Shown: in pieces, positions 23,520-32,397 of the stretch | Position numbering within the stretch: position 1 is the stretch's first letter | How the letters are laid out: the number at the start of each line of letters is the position of its first letter | Assembly (NCBI GenBank): GCA_016793115.1 | Contig: JAEUIN010000143.1 | Location: 1-32,397, forward strand | Reading direction: 5' to 3' | DNA: 32,397 nucleotides | Source: Planctomycetaceae bacterium | GTDB taxonomy: Bacteria > Planctomycetota > Planctomycetia > Pirellulales > PNKZ01 | Position numbers and translations under genes: made by a program | The notes under the pieces: model-generated | Database searches by the model: none | What the model was told of the DNA's origin: nothing | What the model saw: the letters and a program-made list of their open reading frames with translations, nothing else

Positions 23520-24569
23520 ATGAAAGTACTCGTAGCCGAAGACGATCGCGACGCAATGGACCTGCTCGAAAATGCCCTCCAGCATTTCGGCTACGAAGTC
23601 ACCCGCGCCGAAGACGGCTTCGAAGCGCTCGACGCCATTCGCAGCGGGCAGTTCCAGATCGTCATTTCCGATTGGGAAATGCCGGGCATGAACGGGATCG
23701 AACTTTGCCGCGAAGTCCGCAACCGCATCGCCAGCAGCTATACGTATTTTTTCTTGCTCACGGCTCGGACCGGCACGCAAAACTTAGTCGACGGTCTCCG
23801 CGCCGGAGCCGATGAATTCCTCTCGAAACCGGTCGACCCCGAGGAACTCAAGGTCCGCCTCGACGTCGCCGAGCGCGTGCTCTCGCTCGAAAGCCGCGAC
23901 TTGGTGATCTTTAGCCTCGCCAAGCTGGCCGAGGCCCGCGACCCGGAAACCGGCGCTCATCTGGAGCGGATTCGCGAATACTGCCGCGTCTTGGCCCTCT
24001 CGCTCGGCCGCTCGCACCGGCATTGCGACGTCATTGACGGGCTCTACGTGCAGATGCTTTACATGACGAGCCCTCTGCACGATATCGGCAAGGTCGGGAT
24101 TCCCGATTCGGTATTGCTCAAGCCGGGACGGCTGACGAAGGAAGAATTCGAAGTCATGAAGCAACACGCGGTCATCGGCGGTTCGACGCTCGCCGCGGCC
24201 GCCGAGGCCCATCCGCGCGCCAAGTATCTGCAGATGGCCCGCGACATCGCGTTCACCCATCACGAGAAGTTCGACGGCTCCGGCTACCCCCACGGTTTGA
24301 AGGGGGAGGCGATTCCGCTCTGCGGCCGGATCGTGGCCCTGGCCGACGTCTACGACGCGCTCACGACGGCCCGTGTCTACAAGCCGGCGTATAGCCATAG
24401 CGTCGCGAAAGACATCATTCTGGAAGGACGCGGCAAGCACTTCGATCCGCAGATCGTCGACGCCTTCCTCGAGAACGAGAACCGATTCATCGACATTCGC
24501 CGCCAACTCGGCAGCGAAGCTCCGGAAGAGAAGTCGCTCTTGCAATTCACGGCGACCTCGGCCCCGTAA
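23520..24569 (+). CDS. Response regulator with HD-GYP cyclic-di-GMP phosphodiesterase domain
   Basis: A 349-residue protein. Residues 1-120 are a receiver domain: MKVLVAEDD, phospho-acceptor D51 in VISDWEMPGMNG, and K103 in FLSKPVD. Residues 130-325 are an HD-GYP domain with the HD pair H187-D188 (SPLHDIGKVGIPDSVLLKPG), a second histidine pair (AFTHHEKFDGSGYPHG) and GYP at 255-257. It should hydrolyse cyclic di-GMP when switched by phosphorylation. The ATG at 23520 has GGAG 9-12 nt upstream; the frame open to 23328 overlaps the Hpt gene and is a shadow there. It lies between the Hpt and hybrid-kinase genes. Confidence 0.93.
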   Translation: MKVLVAEDDRDAMDLLENALQHFGYEVTRAEDGFEALDAIRSGQFQIVISDWEMPGMNGIELCREVRNRIASSYTYFFLLTARTGTQNLVDGLRAGADEFLSKPVDPEELKVRLDVAERVLSLESRDLVIFSLAKLAEARDPETGAHLERIREYCRVLALSLGRSHRHCDVIDGLYVQMLYMTSPLHDIGKVGIPDSVLLKPGRLTKEEFEVMKQHAVIGGSTLAAAAEAHPRAKYLQMARDIAFTHHEKFDGSGYPHGLKGEAIPLCGRIVALADVYDALTTARVYKPAYSHSVAKDIILEGRGKHFDPQIVDAFLENENRFIDIRRQLGSEAPEEKSLLQFTATSAP

Positions 24570-24767
24570 TCGGCCGCCGCCGCGCCGTTGATCTCTCCAA
24601 CTCTCTTTCCTCCCGCGCGGGCCTTTCTCGGCCCTTCGCGGCTCCCTTCGCGGCGCGTTTCGCCCGCGGCGAGAACTGTGCGGAATTACCTACGCGCGTT
24701 AACCCTAACCTACCTTTAAAAGGAAGCTTACGACCGCTCCGCGCACGTTCGGCACGTCCGAGTTGCG

Positions 24768-27700
24768 ATGAATCTCACTCCCGAAAAACTGCCGACGATC
24801 GACCTCGCCGCGGCGCCGCCGCTGCGCGATCGTGCGTTGGCCGGCCGCTATGTCGTCGAGCGCGTCCTCAAAGCCGACGACAATCGCGCCACGCTCTTGG
24901 CCCGCACCGCGGCCGACGGCGAACCGGTGGTGATCCGCGTCGCTTCCGTCGCCGACGCCGCCGCGGTCGAAGCCCGCTTGCAGCATGAAGCGGCGCTCCA
25001 TGCCGATCTGCCGCGGGATTTTCTAGCTCCCTTCTTGGAAACGAGCCGCTGCGAAGATCAGCTGGTCTGCGTGCGTCGCCATTTTGAAACCGCCGCCCCC
25101 ACGGCCGCCGGCTCACCCCGCCCGTGGGACGAAGTCCTTCCCGCCGCCCGCGCGCTGTTCACGGCGCTCAAGCAACTCCATGATCGGCGATTGCTCTGCC
25201 GCAACGTCCGCGCCTCGAATTTCTTTCTGATCGACGACGGAGACGCGCCGACGGCTCGCCTCGCCGACTTCGGCCTCTGGGCGACGCTCGGAGCCGACGC
25301 CGACGTCACGCGTCGCTCGGTCGCCGACGTGCTCTACTTGTCGCCCGAGCAAGCCGGCGCGATCGATTGCGACGTCGGCCGCCCGGCCGATCTTTACTCG
25401 GCCGGCGTGCTGCTGTTTGAGCTGCTGACCGGTCGGCCGCCGTATGAAGGCCCCACGGTCGGCGCGGTGCTCTTGAAGCATATGACCGCGCACGTCCCCA
25501 AGCTCCGCAGCCTGGGTTTCGACGTGCCGCGCGCGCTCGACGAACTCGTGCAGCGACTGTTGCGCAAAGACCCGCGCGATCGTTATCAATCGGCCGACGC
25601 CGTTCTCGCCGACCTCGCGACGATCGCCGCCGCGGCGGCCCGCGGCGATCGCGATCCCGACTTCGTCGTCGGCTTAGCCGATCGCCGCCGCACGCTCACC
25701 GAAGCGGCGTTCGTCGGTCGCACGAGCGAACTGGAGCAGCTCGACGTTCGGCTCAAGAATCTGCGGCTCGGCCGCTCCTCGTTCATCGTCGTCGAAACCG
25801 AGTCGGGCGGCGGCAAAACCCGCCTGCTCGACGAGTTCACGCAGCGAGCCCGCTCGCAGGGCGTGTGGGTCTTGCGCGGCACGGGCACGAGCGAAGTCGG
25901 CTTGCGGCCGTTTCAGGTGCTCGACGGCGCGGTGCAGGAACTGATCACCGCCGTGGCCGGCGAGCCGAAACTCGGCGACCGCATTCGCGCGCGGCTCGGC
26001 GATCGCTGGAGCAGCGTCGTGGCCGCGCTGCCGGCCTTGGGAGCGGCGTTCGGCGAAGCGGCGACGACCGATCTCGGCCCCGAAGCGTTCGCCGAAGCGC
26101 GAAACATTCAGGCGTTGACCCACTTCCTCGACGCGCTCGGCGAAGCCGGCCGGCCGGCGATCGTCATTCTCGACGATTGCCAATGGGCCGACGAATCGGC
26201 GCTCAAGCTGATCGTCGAATGGGCGGCGGCGCGCGAAGAGCGCCAAGGCAGGCTCGGGCTCGTCTCCTTGGTCGCCGCGTATCGCAGCGACGAAGTCGCC
26301 GCCGATAGCCCGCTTCGCGGCCTCAAGCCGACGCTGCAACTGAAGCTGTCGAAGTTCACCGCGGCCGACATCCGCCGGCTCGTCGAATCGATGGCCGGTC
26401 CCCTGCCCGACGACGTCGTCGACGTGGTCGCGACGCTCGCCGGCGGCAGCCCCTTCATGGCTTCGGCCGTACTGCGCGGGCTCGTCGAATCGCAAGCCTT
26501 GGTTCCCGAGGCCGGCGGCTGGCATGTCGAGCGGCTGGCCTTGGCCGACTTGCAATCGTCGCACCATGCCGCCTCGTTCCTCGCCCATCGTATCGACATG
26601 CTCCCCGCGGCGGCCGCTGAACTGCTCGCGGCCGGGGCCGTGCTCGGCAAAGAATTCCAACTTCAGGCCGCGGCCGATCTGGCCGGCGTCGAAACCGCGG
26701 CTGCGCTGGAATTGTTCGACGTCGCCCGCGAACGCCATCTCGTCTGGATGCGTTCCGACGGCGTCCGCGGCGTGTTCGTTCACGACAAGATCCGCGGCAC
26801 GTTGCTCGACCGGCTGAGCGACGATCGCCGCCGCGAACTCCATCTTCGCGCCGCCGAGCACCTGCAAACTCACGATCGAGACAACAGCTTCGAACTGGCC
26901 TACCACTTCGACGCCGCCGGCCGCAGCGACCGCGCGCTCGACTACGCGCTCGCGGCCGCCGAACAGGCCCGCCGTCGTCATTCGTTGGAAGTCGCGGAGC
27001 AGCAGTTTCGCATTGCGCACCGCGGCGCGACGGCCGCGGAGTCGTCGGTCCGCTATCGCATTCTGCAAGGTCTCGGCGACGTCTTGATGCTCCGCGGTCG
27101 CTATGCCGACTCGGCCGATCTGTTCGAGCAAGCGGCCGCGCTCGCCGAAGGCAACTACGCGCAAGCGCAGATTCGCGGCAAGCTCGGCGAGTTGGCGTTC
27201 AAGCGCGGCGATATGGACACGGCCGTCGAATCGTTCGAAGCCGGCCTTCGCTTGCTGGGGCGCTACGTGCCGCGCCGCTTGCCGATGTTCCTCGTGCTGT
27301 TTCTCTGGGAAGCCGCGGTGCAGACCGGGCATTCGTTGTTCCCGCGCTGGACCGTGGCCCGGCGGCGCGCAGCTCCCTCGGAAACGGAACTCCTCAGTTG
27401 GCGGCTCTTCAGCCGCTTGGCGTTCGGCTATTGGTTCGTCCGCAGCAAGATTCACGTGCTCTGGACCCATCTCCGCGGCATGAATCTCGGCGAGCGCTAT
27501 CAGCCGACGCTCGAATTGGCTCAGGCCTACTCCGAACACGCTCCCGCGATGTCGCTCATTCCGTGGATCGGCCGCGGCGTGGCTTATGCGCGCAAGTCGT
27601 TCGAGATTCGCAAAAACCTCGGCGATCTGTGGGGCCAAGGGCAATCCTTGGCCTACGAAGGGATCGTGCTCTACGTCGGCTCGCGGTTCGCCGAGTGCGT

Positions 27701-30629
27701 CGAAAAAGGTCGCGAGGGGGTGCGGCTGCTCGAACGCATGGGCGACTTCTGGGAAGTGCATATCGCCCGCTACCAAGTCGCCGCCGCGCTTTATCGGCTC
27801 GGCGACTTGCCCGCCGCCGTGCAGTTGGCCAAGCGCAACTACGAGTCGGGCTTGCGCCTCGGCGACGAGCAAGCCTCGGGTATCAGCCTCGACGTCTGGG
27901 CCCGCGCCGCCTTGGGCAAGATTCCGCAAGCGATCATCGACGTCGAAGTGCGCCGCAAACGGCACGACGCCCAAGGCGCGGCTCAAACGATTCTCGGCGC
28001 CGGCGTGCGGTTGCTGGCCGCCGACGAAGTCGATCAGGCCGTCGAAGCCTTTCGCGACGCCTTGGGCATCGCCCGCCGCGCCGGCGTGGTCAACGCTTAC
28101 ATCGCCCCCAACTTGGCCTGGCTCGCGACGGCGTTGCGAACGCGCCGACAACGCTACGCCGGACACGTCGCCGCGCTGCGGCGGCGCCACTTGCGCGCCA
28201 CGCTCCAAGCGGCCCGCCGCGCGGTGCGCCTGGCCTTCTGGTTTCAAAACGACTTGCCCCACGCGCTCCGCGAACTCGGCCTGGCCCACTTGGCCTACGG
28301 ACGTACGCGCCGCGGCCTGCGGGCCTTGCGGCGCAGCATGGCCGTGGCCGAGCGGCAAGGAGCCCGCTACGAAGGGGCGCTGAGCCGCCTCGTCTTTTGG
28401 CAGGTACAATCCGAACTCGGTCTCCCCGGCGCGGCCGAGCAACTTGCCGCGGCCCAAGCGGAAGTCCGCACGATCGAAGTGCTGGCGCAGTCGGCCGATC
28501 AAGACGGCGAAGCAACCGGCAAGGCGACGCTCTCGCTCGCCGATCGGTTCGATACGGTGCTCGACGCCGGCCGCCGCATCGCTTCCGCCCTCTCGGCGGA
28601 GCCGATCTACGGCGAGATGCGGCAAGCGGCCCTCCGCCTGCTGCGCGCCGAGCAGTGCCACCTGCTCACGCAGCTCGAAGCCGACGCGGCGGGCTATCGA
28701 ATCGCGGCCGACGCCAAGCTGCCGACGGAAGTTCGCCGGTCGCTCGCCGACGGCTGCCTGCAAACGCGCCGGGCCGTTTCGTCGCTTGATGAATTCTCTT
28801 GGGAAACCGATCCGTCGCCGGGCGACGAGCGGAGTTCGGCGCTCTGCGTGCCGGTCGTCGTTCGCGGCGTGCCCGTCGCCTGTTTGTATGTCTTGCATCG
28901 CCAACTCCCCGACCTGTTCGGCGACGACGAAAAGCGCTTGGCCGAATTCGTGGCGACGCTCGGCGGCGCCGCGCTGGAAAACTCCGACGGCTTCCGGCAG
29001 TTGCAAGACTTGAACCAAACGCTCGAGGCCCGCGTGGCCGAGCGCACGGCCGCGGCCGAAGCGGCCAACCAGGCTAAGAGTCAGTTCTTGGCGATGGTCA
29101 GCCATGAAATTCGCACGCCGATGAACGGCATCATCGGCATGACGCAGCTCACGCTCGCCGGCTCGCTCACCGATCAACAGAAGAGCCGGCTGACGCTCGT
29201 CAAGCAATCGGCCGACTGCCTGCTCCGCTTGCTCAACGACCTCTTGGATTTCTCCAAGATCGAAGCCGGCAAGATGGAGCTCGAGCAAGTCGATCTCGAC
29301 GTCCGCGACGTCGTCGGCGACGCCTTGCAGATTCGGGCCCGCGACGCGTCGCAAAAGGGTTTGGAACTCATTCACCGCATCGCGCCCGACGTCCCGCGCA
29401 ACGTGCTCGGCGATCCGGGCCGCTTGCGGCAAGTCGTCATCAACCTGGTGGGCAACGCCGTCAAGTTCACCGAGCGCGGCGAGATCGAAGTCGCCGTCGC
29501 CGTCGCCCAACGGACGAGCGAGTTCGTGCGCCTGCACTTCTCCGTGCGCGACACGGGCATCGGCATTCCGGCCGACAAGCAACAAGCGATCTTCGAGAAA
29601 TTCCAACAAGCCGATAGCTCGACGACGCGCCAATACGGCGGCACCGGGCTCGGGCTGTCGATCTCGCAGCAGCTTGTCGAGCTCATGAACGGCCGGGTCT
29701 GGGTCGAGAGCGAAGTCGGCCGCGGCAGCGTGTTTCACTTCACCGCCGAACTCGCCCTCGGCCAAGCCGCTTTGCCGGCCCGCAATGCCCATCTCGACGC
29801 TCTGGCCGGCCGGCGCGTGCTCGTCGTCGAAGACAACGCGACGCAGCGCGCGGCGCTGACGGAGTTCGTCTCTCAGTGCGGGCTCGTACCGCTCACGGCC
29901 GACTGCACGCAGGCCGCGCTCAACGCCTGTCGCGACGCCGCCGAGGAAGGCCGCGCGTTCGATTTGATCGTGGCCGACCTCGACCTCGACGACGACGATC
30001 GCCGCGTTCTGGCCGACGAACTGCGCGATCTGGCCGGCTACGAAGCGTGCCCCGTGGTGCTGCTCGTGCCGATGTCGGAAACGGCCCAAGACCGCACGGC
30101 GAACGAGCGTGCGGGCGTCGCGCATTTGGCGAAGCCGGCCAAGCCGGCCGAACTGCTCGCCGCGATCTGCGCCGCCTTCGAACCGCGGACCGAGTCGACG
30201 GCGAGCGAGGATTCGCCGCTCGATCTCGTCGGCGACGGCCCGCCGCTCCGCATTCTGCTGGTCGAAGACGGTTTCGTGAATCGCGAAGTCGCCCAAGGCT
30301 TTTTGGAGTTGGGCGGACACCAAGTCGAGACGGCCGAGAACGGCCTGGAAGCGCTCGAGCGCCTGGCGGCGAACACCTACGACGTCGTGTTGATGGACGT
30401 CGAGATGCCGGAGATGGACGGCATTCAGGCGACCAAGGAGTATCGGGCCCGCGAAGTCGGCAGCGGTCGCCGCACGCCGATCATCGCCATGACGGCCCAC
30501 GCCGTGCAAGGCTACGAAGAGCATTGCCGCGCCGTGGGCATGGACGGCTACATCACCAAACCGATCTGGCCGGAAGAGTTGTTCGCCCAACTCAAAGCCG
30601 TGACGACAGGCAGCGCGGCCGCGGTTTAA
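24768..30629 (+). CDS. Giant hybrid sensor: pseudokinase, AAA ATPase, TPR-like, GAF, histidine kinase, two receivers
   Basis: A 1953-residue cytoplasmic protein. Residues 27-290 have a Ser/Thr-kinase fold with DFG (D167) and SPEQ, but no glycine loop, R57 at the ATP-binding lysine position, and CRN (N146) where HRD is expected; it is probably a pseudokinase. Residues 314-640 are an AAA-type ATPase: SGGGKT with K350, and [12 protein letters not shown] as Walker B. About 700-1230 is helical and TPR-like. About 1257-1410 is a GAF domain, then a coiled coil. The histidine kinase has [10 protein letters not shown] with H1446, an N box (LVGNAVKF) and GGTGLGLSI. Receiver 1 (about 1682-1805) has D1737; receiver 2 (about 1827-1945) has D1877 in [10 protein letters not shown] and ITKP. 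The layout matches the known Ser/Thr-kinase/ATPase/histidine-kinase class of cyanobacteria and planctomycetes. It lacks an Hpt domain, which the nearby gene supplies. Confidence 0.93.
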   Translation: MNLTPEKLPTIDLAAAPPLRDRALAGRYVVERVLKADDNRATLLARTAADGEPVVIRVASVADAAAVEARLQHEAALHADLPRDFLAPFLETSRCEDQLVCVRRHFETAAPTAAGSPRPWDEVLPAARALFTALKQLHDRRLLCRNVRASNFFLIDDGDAPTARLADFGLWATLGADADVTRRSVADVLYLSPEQAGAIDCDVGRPADLYSAGVLLFELLTGRPPYEGPTVGAVLLKHMTAHVPKLRSLGFDVPRALDELVQRLLRKDPRDRYQSADAVLADLATIAAAAARGDRDPDFVVGLADRRRTLTEAAFVGRTSELEQLDVRLKNLRLGRSSFIVVETESGGGKTRLLDEFTQRARSQGVWVLRGTGTSEVGLRPFQVLDGAVQELITAVAGEPKLGDRIRARLGDRWSSVVAALPALGAAFGEAATTDLGPEAFAEARNIQALTHFLDALGEAGRPAIVILDDCQWADESALKLIVEWAAAREERQGRLGLVSLVAAYRSDEVAADSPLRGLKPTLQLKLSKFTAADIRRLVESMAGPLPDDVVDVVATLAGGSPFMASAVLRGLVESQALVPEAGGWHVERLALADLQSSHHAASFLAHRIDMLPAAAAELLAAGAVLGKEFQLQAAADLAGVETAAALELFDVARERHLVWMRSDGVRGVFVHDKIRGTLLDRLSDDRRRELHLRAAEHLQTHDRDNSFELAYHFDAAGRSDRALDYALAAAEQARRRHSLEVAEQQFRIAHRGATAAESSVRYRILQGLGDVLMLRGRYADSADLFEQAAALAEGNYAQAQIRGKLGELAFKRGDMDTAVESFEAGLRLLGRYVPRRLPMFLVLFLWEAAVQTGHSLFPRWTVARRRAAPSETELLSWRLFSRLAFGYWFVRSKIHVLWTHLRGMNLGERYQPTLELAQAYSEHAPAMSLIPWIGRGVAYARKSFEIRKNLGDLWGQGQSLAYEGIVLYVGSRFAECVEKGREGVRLLERMGDFWEVHIARYQVAAALYRLGDLPAAVQLAKRNYESGLRLGDEQASGISLDVWARAALGKIPQAIIDVEVRRKRHDAQGAAQTILGAGVRLLAADEVDQAVEAFRDALGIARRAGVVNAYIAPNLAWLATALRTRRQRYAGHVAALRRRHLRATLQAARRAVRLAFWFQNDLPHALRELGLAHLAYGRTRRGLRALRRSMAVAERQGARYEGALSRLVFWQVQSELGLPGAAEQLAAAQAEVRTIEVLAQSADQDGEATGKATLSLADRFDTVLDAGRRIASALSAEPIYGEMRQAALRLLRAEQCHLLTQLEADAAGYRIAADAKLPTEVRRSLADGCLQTRRAVSSLDEFSWETDPSPGDERSSALCVPVVVRGVPVACLYVLHRQLPDLFGDDEKRLAEFVATLGGAALENSDGFRQLQDLNQTLEARVAERTAAAEAANQAKSQFLAMVSHEIRTPMNGIIGMTQLTLAGSLTDQQKSRLTLVKQSADCLLRLLNDLLDFSKIEAGKMELEQVDLDVRDVVGDALQIRARDASQKGLELIHRIAPDVPRNVLGDPGRLRQVVINLVGNAVKFTERGEIEVAVAVAQRTSEFVRLHFSVRDTGIGIPADKQQAIFEKFQQADSSTTRQYGGTGLGLSISQQLVELMNGRVWVESEVGRGSVFHFTAELALGQAALPARNAHLDALAGRRVLVVEDNATQRAALTEFVSQCGLVPLTADCTQAALNACRDAAEEGRAFDLIVADLDLDDDDRRVLADELRDLAGYEACPVVLLVPMSETAQDRTANERAGVAHLAKPAKPAELLAAICAAFEPRTESTASEDSPLDLVGDGPPLRILLVEDGFVNREVAQGFLELGGHQVETAENGLEALERLAANTYDVVLMDVEMPEMDGIQATKEYRAREVGSGRRTPIIAMTAHAVQGYEEHCRAVGMDGYITKPIWPEELFAQLKAVTTGSAAAV

Positions 30630-30756
30630 CGAACTAAAGACGTAACGTCGTAAAAACCGTTACTCCGCTCGCCCCGCCTCTTCAAACTCGTAGGGAGAGA
30701 GGTCGGGTGTGAGGGGGCCGGACCGGCATCACGACTCCCGTAACGCGAACTCACAA

Positions 30757-30777
30757 ACAAAGGTGCCTGACACCTTT
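30757..30777 (+). repeat. AAAGGTG-type palindromic repeat, copy 1
   Basis: ACAAAGGTG, CCTGA and CACCTTT form a palindrome with 7-bp arms around a short centre. It is in the same orientation as copy 3 and inverted relative to copy 2. Confidence 0.8.
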
Positions 30778-30820
30778 CTCTTCGCAAGTTGATTCTATTC
30801 GCCGCCGCGGTCAGAGCAGA

Positions 30821-30843
30821 ACAAAGGTGTCAGGCACCTTTGT
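30821..30843 (-). repeat. AAAGGTG-type palindromic repeat, copy 2
   Basis: A 23-nt unit that is the exact reverse complement of copy 3 at 31750-31772, and inverted to copy 1. It ends 11 nt from the stop of the minus-strand membrane-protein gene. Confidence 0.8.
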
Positions 30844-30854
30844 CTCTTGCGTTC

Positions 30855-31724
30855 TCAGGGATCGAGGTCCGCGCCGCTTTGCGCGCCGGAGGCGTGTTCA
30901 ACGACGAAATTCAATCCGCGTGGTCCGGGTTCAATTCGCATCGCTCTTTTAAATGTCGGCGCATCTTGGGGAACATGTCGAAAACCGCCGCCCTCTTGTA
31001 CATAGGCAATCGTACAACGTTTCGGTTGGGGCAGCAGCGATCGATCGACGGAAGGCGAAGTGAAAACGAGAATTGCCTTGGCGCGGGGCCACTCGGTGTT
31101 ATTACTTGCAAACCGGCCGCGACTTTCGAGTTTCCCCCTCAATCCAGTTTGCCGAAGCAAGTCGATATCAGAAGCATCAAGGTCTTGGATTGCCTCCGAC
31201 ACGTCAAGCTCGGTGTCGCCTGGAACGTGCCGATAGAAGTACACGTCAAGATGTTGATTGCCCGAAGCTAGCGATAAGGCAGGTTGAAAACCCACCGTCG
31301 CGAATACGCCGGCGCACGCAATGCCCACGAGTCCCATCAACAGCCGATGTGAGAACGGCAGACGTCTCAAGAGAACCGCAGCGGAAAAGGTGAACGCCGC
31401 GGCTATGCACCAAGACTGCAAGACCGGGACGCTCATGGCACCCATCCAAGGACCGAGGAAGAGGGCAACGGCAAACGTACCAAGGAAGCCGAACAGCAGT
31501 CCTAAAATGAATGCGGATGCAGCCGCCATCCACACTTTCAGTCCCTTCGTCCCTTCATAGACCATGGCGCTTGCGAATGCGGCGAAGAGCGCAAACACCG
31601 TGGAATAGATGGCGTACGGCAATAGATCCCCGGAACCGAACCAGTCATTGAGAGCGACTGCGGTAGTCCCCGTGCCCATTGCCACGATGAGCGTAACAGC
31701 CGCCGTCAACACGAAGTGCTTCAA
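30855..31724 (-). CDS. Hypothetical five-helix membrane protein with soluble C-terminal domain
   Basis: A 289-residue protein of no recognised family. Five hydrophobic segments lie at about 4-25, 36-57, 66-92, 98-120 and 126-146; the last ~140 residues are soluble with no Cys beyond one in the tail and a mix of charged residues (DLDASDIDLLRQTG, IAYVQEGGGFRHVPQD). The start is TTG at 31724, supported by GGGGAG 7 nt upstream. Base composition is clearly lower in GC than the genes to the left, and it is flanked on both sides by the AAAGGTG-type repeat, which suggests an acquired or moved gene. No function is proposed. Confidence 0.7.
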   Translation of the reverse strand: MKHFVLTAAVTLIVAMGTGTTAVALNDWFGSGDLLPYAIYSTVFALFAAFASAMVYEGTKGLKVWMAAASAFILGLLFGFLGTFAVALFLGPWMGAMSVPVLQSWCIAAAFTFSAAVLLRRLPFSHRLLMGLVGIACAGVFATVGFQPALSLASGNQHLDVYFYRHVPGDTELDVSEAIQDLDASDIDLLRQTGLRGKLESRGRFASNNTEWPRAKAILVFTSPSVDRSLLPQPKRCTIAYVQEGGGFRHVPQDAPTFKRAMRIEPGPRGLNFVVEHASGAQSGADLDP

Positions 31725-31749
31725 CGTAACACTCCCCTGTTAGGAAGCA

Positions 31750-31772
31750 ACAAAGGTGCCTGACACCTTTGT
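31750..31772 (+). repeat. AAAGGTG-type palindromic repeat, copy 3
   Basis: A 23-nt palindrome, the exact reverse complement of copy 2. It lies between the two minus-strand orphan genes, directly beside an attC-like remnant. Confidence 0.8.
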
Positions 31773-31776
31773 CTTG

Positions 31777-31816
31777 GCCAAACGATCGGCGGGTCAGCTG
31801 GATCGCGTTGTTAGGC
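31777..31816 (-). other. Possible integron attC remnant
   Basis: On the minus strand the site starts with GCCTAAC (31810-31816), a perfect match to the R-box consensus RYYYAAC, continues AACGCGATC, and ends GATCGTTTGGC, where GTTTGGC (31777-31783) fits GTTRRRY with one mismatch. CGATC and GATCG can pair as inner boxes. At 40 nt it is shorter than normal attC sites, so a shrunken or decayed site is inferred. Confidence 0.35.
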
Positions 31817-32231
31817 CCCACTTGTGTGAAAGAAGTTCACCAACGGCAAAAAGAAATAAGCCGAATCGTTCTTCGTGCAGTGATGTTTGATCGGGAGAAT
31901 GAAACGACGGGTATGCATTTGCGCCACCTGTAGTCACTGAGTGGTCGAGGTGCTGCATCTGCAATTTCCAACCCTTGCCATCGCAAACACCGACACCTAG
32001 CTCCCGCGTGTCGTATTTAGCCTTCCATCGCCACACGTTCAAGAAGTCAGCGGTATTCCAGAACGCTTCCCAATTTTCGTTGTTGGGCGTTACTTGAAAC
32101 CGTGAGCCCGCAACGAGTTCACCATTGAGGGTCTTTGAGACTATTAGGTTGCCGCCGCCTAGCTCGACTGCCGTTGCGGGAACAAACGCGGGCATAACGA
32201 TAAAGGTGAATGCCGAAGGCCGCAGCGACAC
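31794..32231 (-). CDS. Hypothetical protein in a cassette-like setting
   Basis: A 145-residue protein without recognised domains. It is rich in aromatic residues (EAFWNTADFLNVWRWKAKYD, FGLFLFAVGELL) and has one Cys. A hydrophobic N-terminal stretch (AFTFIVMPAFVPATAVEL) might be a weak signal or membrane segment. The GTG start at 32231 is fixed by AAGGAG (32240-32245) 8 nt upstream; an ATG in between is followed at once by TAA. GTTAGGC, the consensus integron crossover box, lies directly before that ribosome-binding site, and the gene's 3' end (LTTRSS) is encoded by attC-like sequence. GC content is near 50 percent, far below the core. Function unknown. Confidence 0.65.
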   Translation of the reverse strand: MSLRPSAFTFIVMPAFVPATAVELGGGNLIVSKTLNGELVAGSRFQVTPNNENWEAFWNTADFLNVWRWKAKYDTRELGVGVCDGKGWKLQMQHLDHSVTTGGANAYPSFHSPDQTSLHEERFGLFLFAVGELLSHKWGLTTRSS

Positions 32232-32397
32232 TTACATTTCTCCTTGGCCTAACTAGTTATTATCTTGCGCCGGCGCGGGATATAAATGTCGCCAAAAAGG
32301 CGGCGGAATCGCCCTTAGTCATTTCCCACTACGGCCTTACCGCGATATTACCGCGCGCTAATTGACCGAGCAATTCTTGCGCAGCAGAATCTCGGTG

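Noticed and set aside
25674..30590. 1638-codon open frame on the minus strand
   Set aside because: It is antisense to the hybrid sensor, whose domains are clear. Such frames arise from strong G/C third-position bias; the translation is rich in Arg, Gly and Ala with no domain.
32329..32397. Minus-strand frame of 22 codons entering from the right edge, ending in TAG
   Set aside because: It could be the C-terminus of a gene outside the window, even an integrase in inverted orientation, but another frame is open too and 22 codons prove nothing.
1..32397. tRNA, rRNA, CRISPR array, riboswitch
   Set aside because: Nothing matching conserved tRNA or rRNA sequence, regularly spaced direct repeats or known riboswitch cores was found by reading; structured RNAs without strong sequence signals could have been missed.

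Overview
The window looks like a chromosomal segment from a high-GC planctomycete, probably of the Pirellulales type. This is inferred from gene content. There are two secreted sulfatases facing each other. ECF sigma factors are paired with a zinc anti-sigma protein and with a Ser/Thr kinase carrying WD40 repeats. There is a giant kinase-like/ATPase/histidine-kinase hybrid, an outer-membrane FadL-type protein, and many palindromic REP-like repeats between genes. No rRNA, tRNA, CRISPR array or complete insertion sequence was seen.

Layout. 2-1066: the C-terminal part of a repetitive surface-type protein, closed by a clear terminator. 1207-6499: two convergent sulfatases, a TolB-like propeller protein, a soluble zinc anti-sigma protein and an ECF sigma factor; the last four share the minus strand and may form one unit. 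6500-6934: a shared divergent control region. 6935-11324: a second ECF sigma factor, a kinase-WD40 protein with its own zinc-binding anti-sigma-like N-terminus, and an amino-acid permease. 11321-11487: two inverted copies of a 30-nt palindrome. 11757-14965: a tandem GGDEF protein, an AhpD-like protein and an SDR reductase. 15251-16960: an unusual methyltransferase and a stand-alone FtsH-type peptidase domain, convergent on a bidirectional terminator. 17198-22524: a TrhO-pseudouridine synthase fusion, a CPA2 antiporter with a TrkA-N domain, and a FadL-like porin on the other strand. 22988-30629: an Hpt protein, a REC-HD-GYP response regulator and a 1953-residue hybrid sensor. 30640-32397: a lower-GC accessory tail with REP-like repeats and two orphan genes, one of which has features of an integron gene cassette.

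How the genes may work together. The Hpt, HD-GYP and hybrid-kinase genes supply every step of a His-Asp-His-Asp phosphorelay ending in cyclic-di-GMP breakdown; the GGDEF protein at 11757 could make the same messenger. The kinase-like domain that heads the hybrid has lost key catalytic residues. The two divergent ECF modules suggest two different ways of controlling sigma factors side by side. The TrhO-pseudouridine synthase fusion may combine two modifications of the tRNA anticodon loop in one protein. These links are inferences from domain content and gene order.
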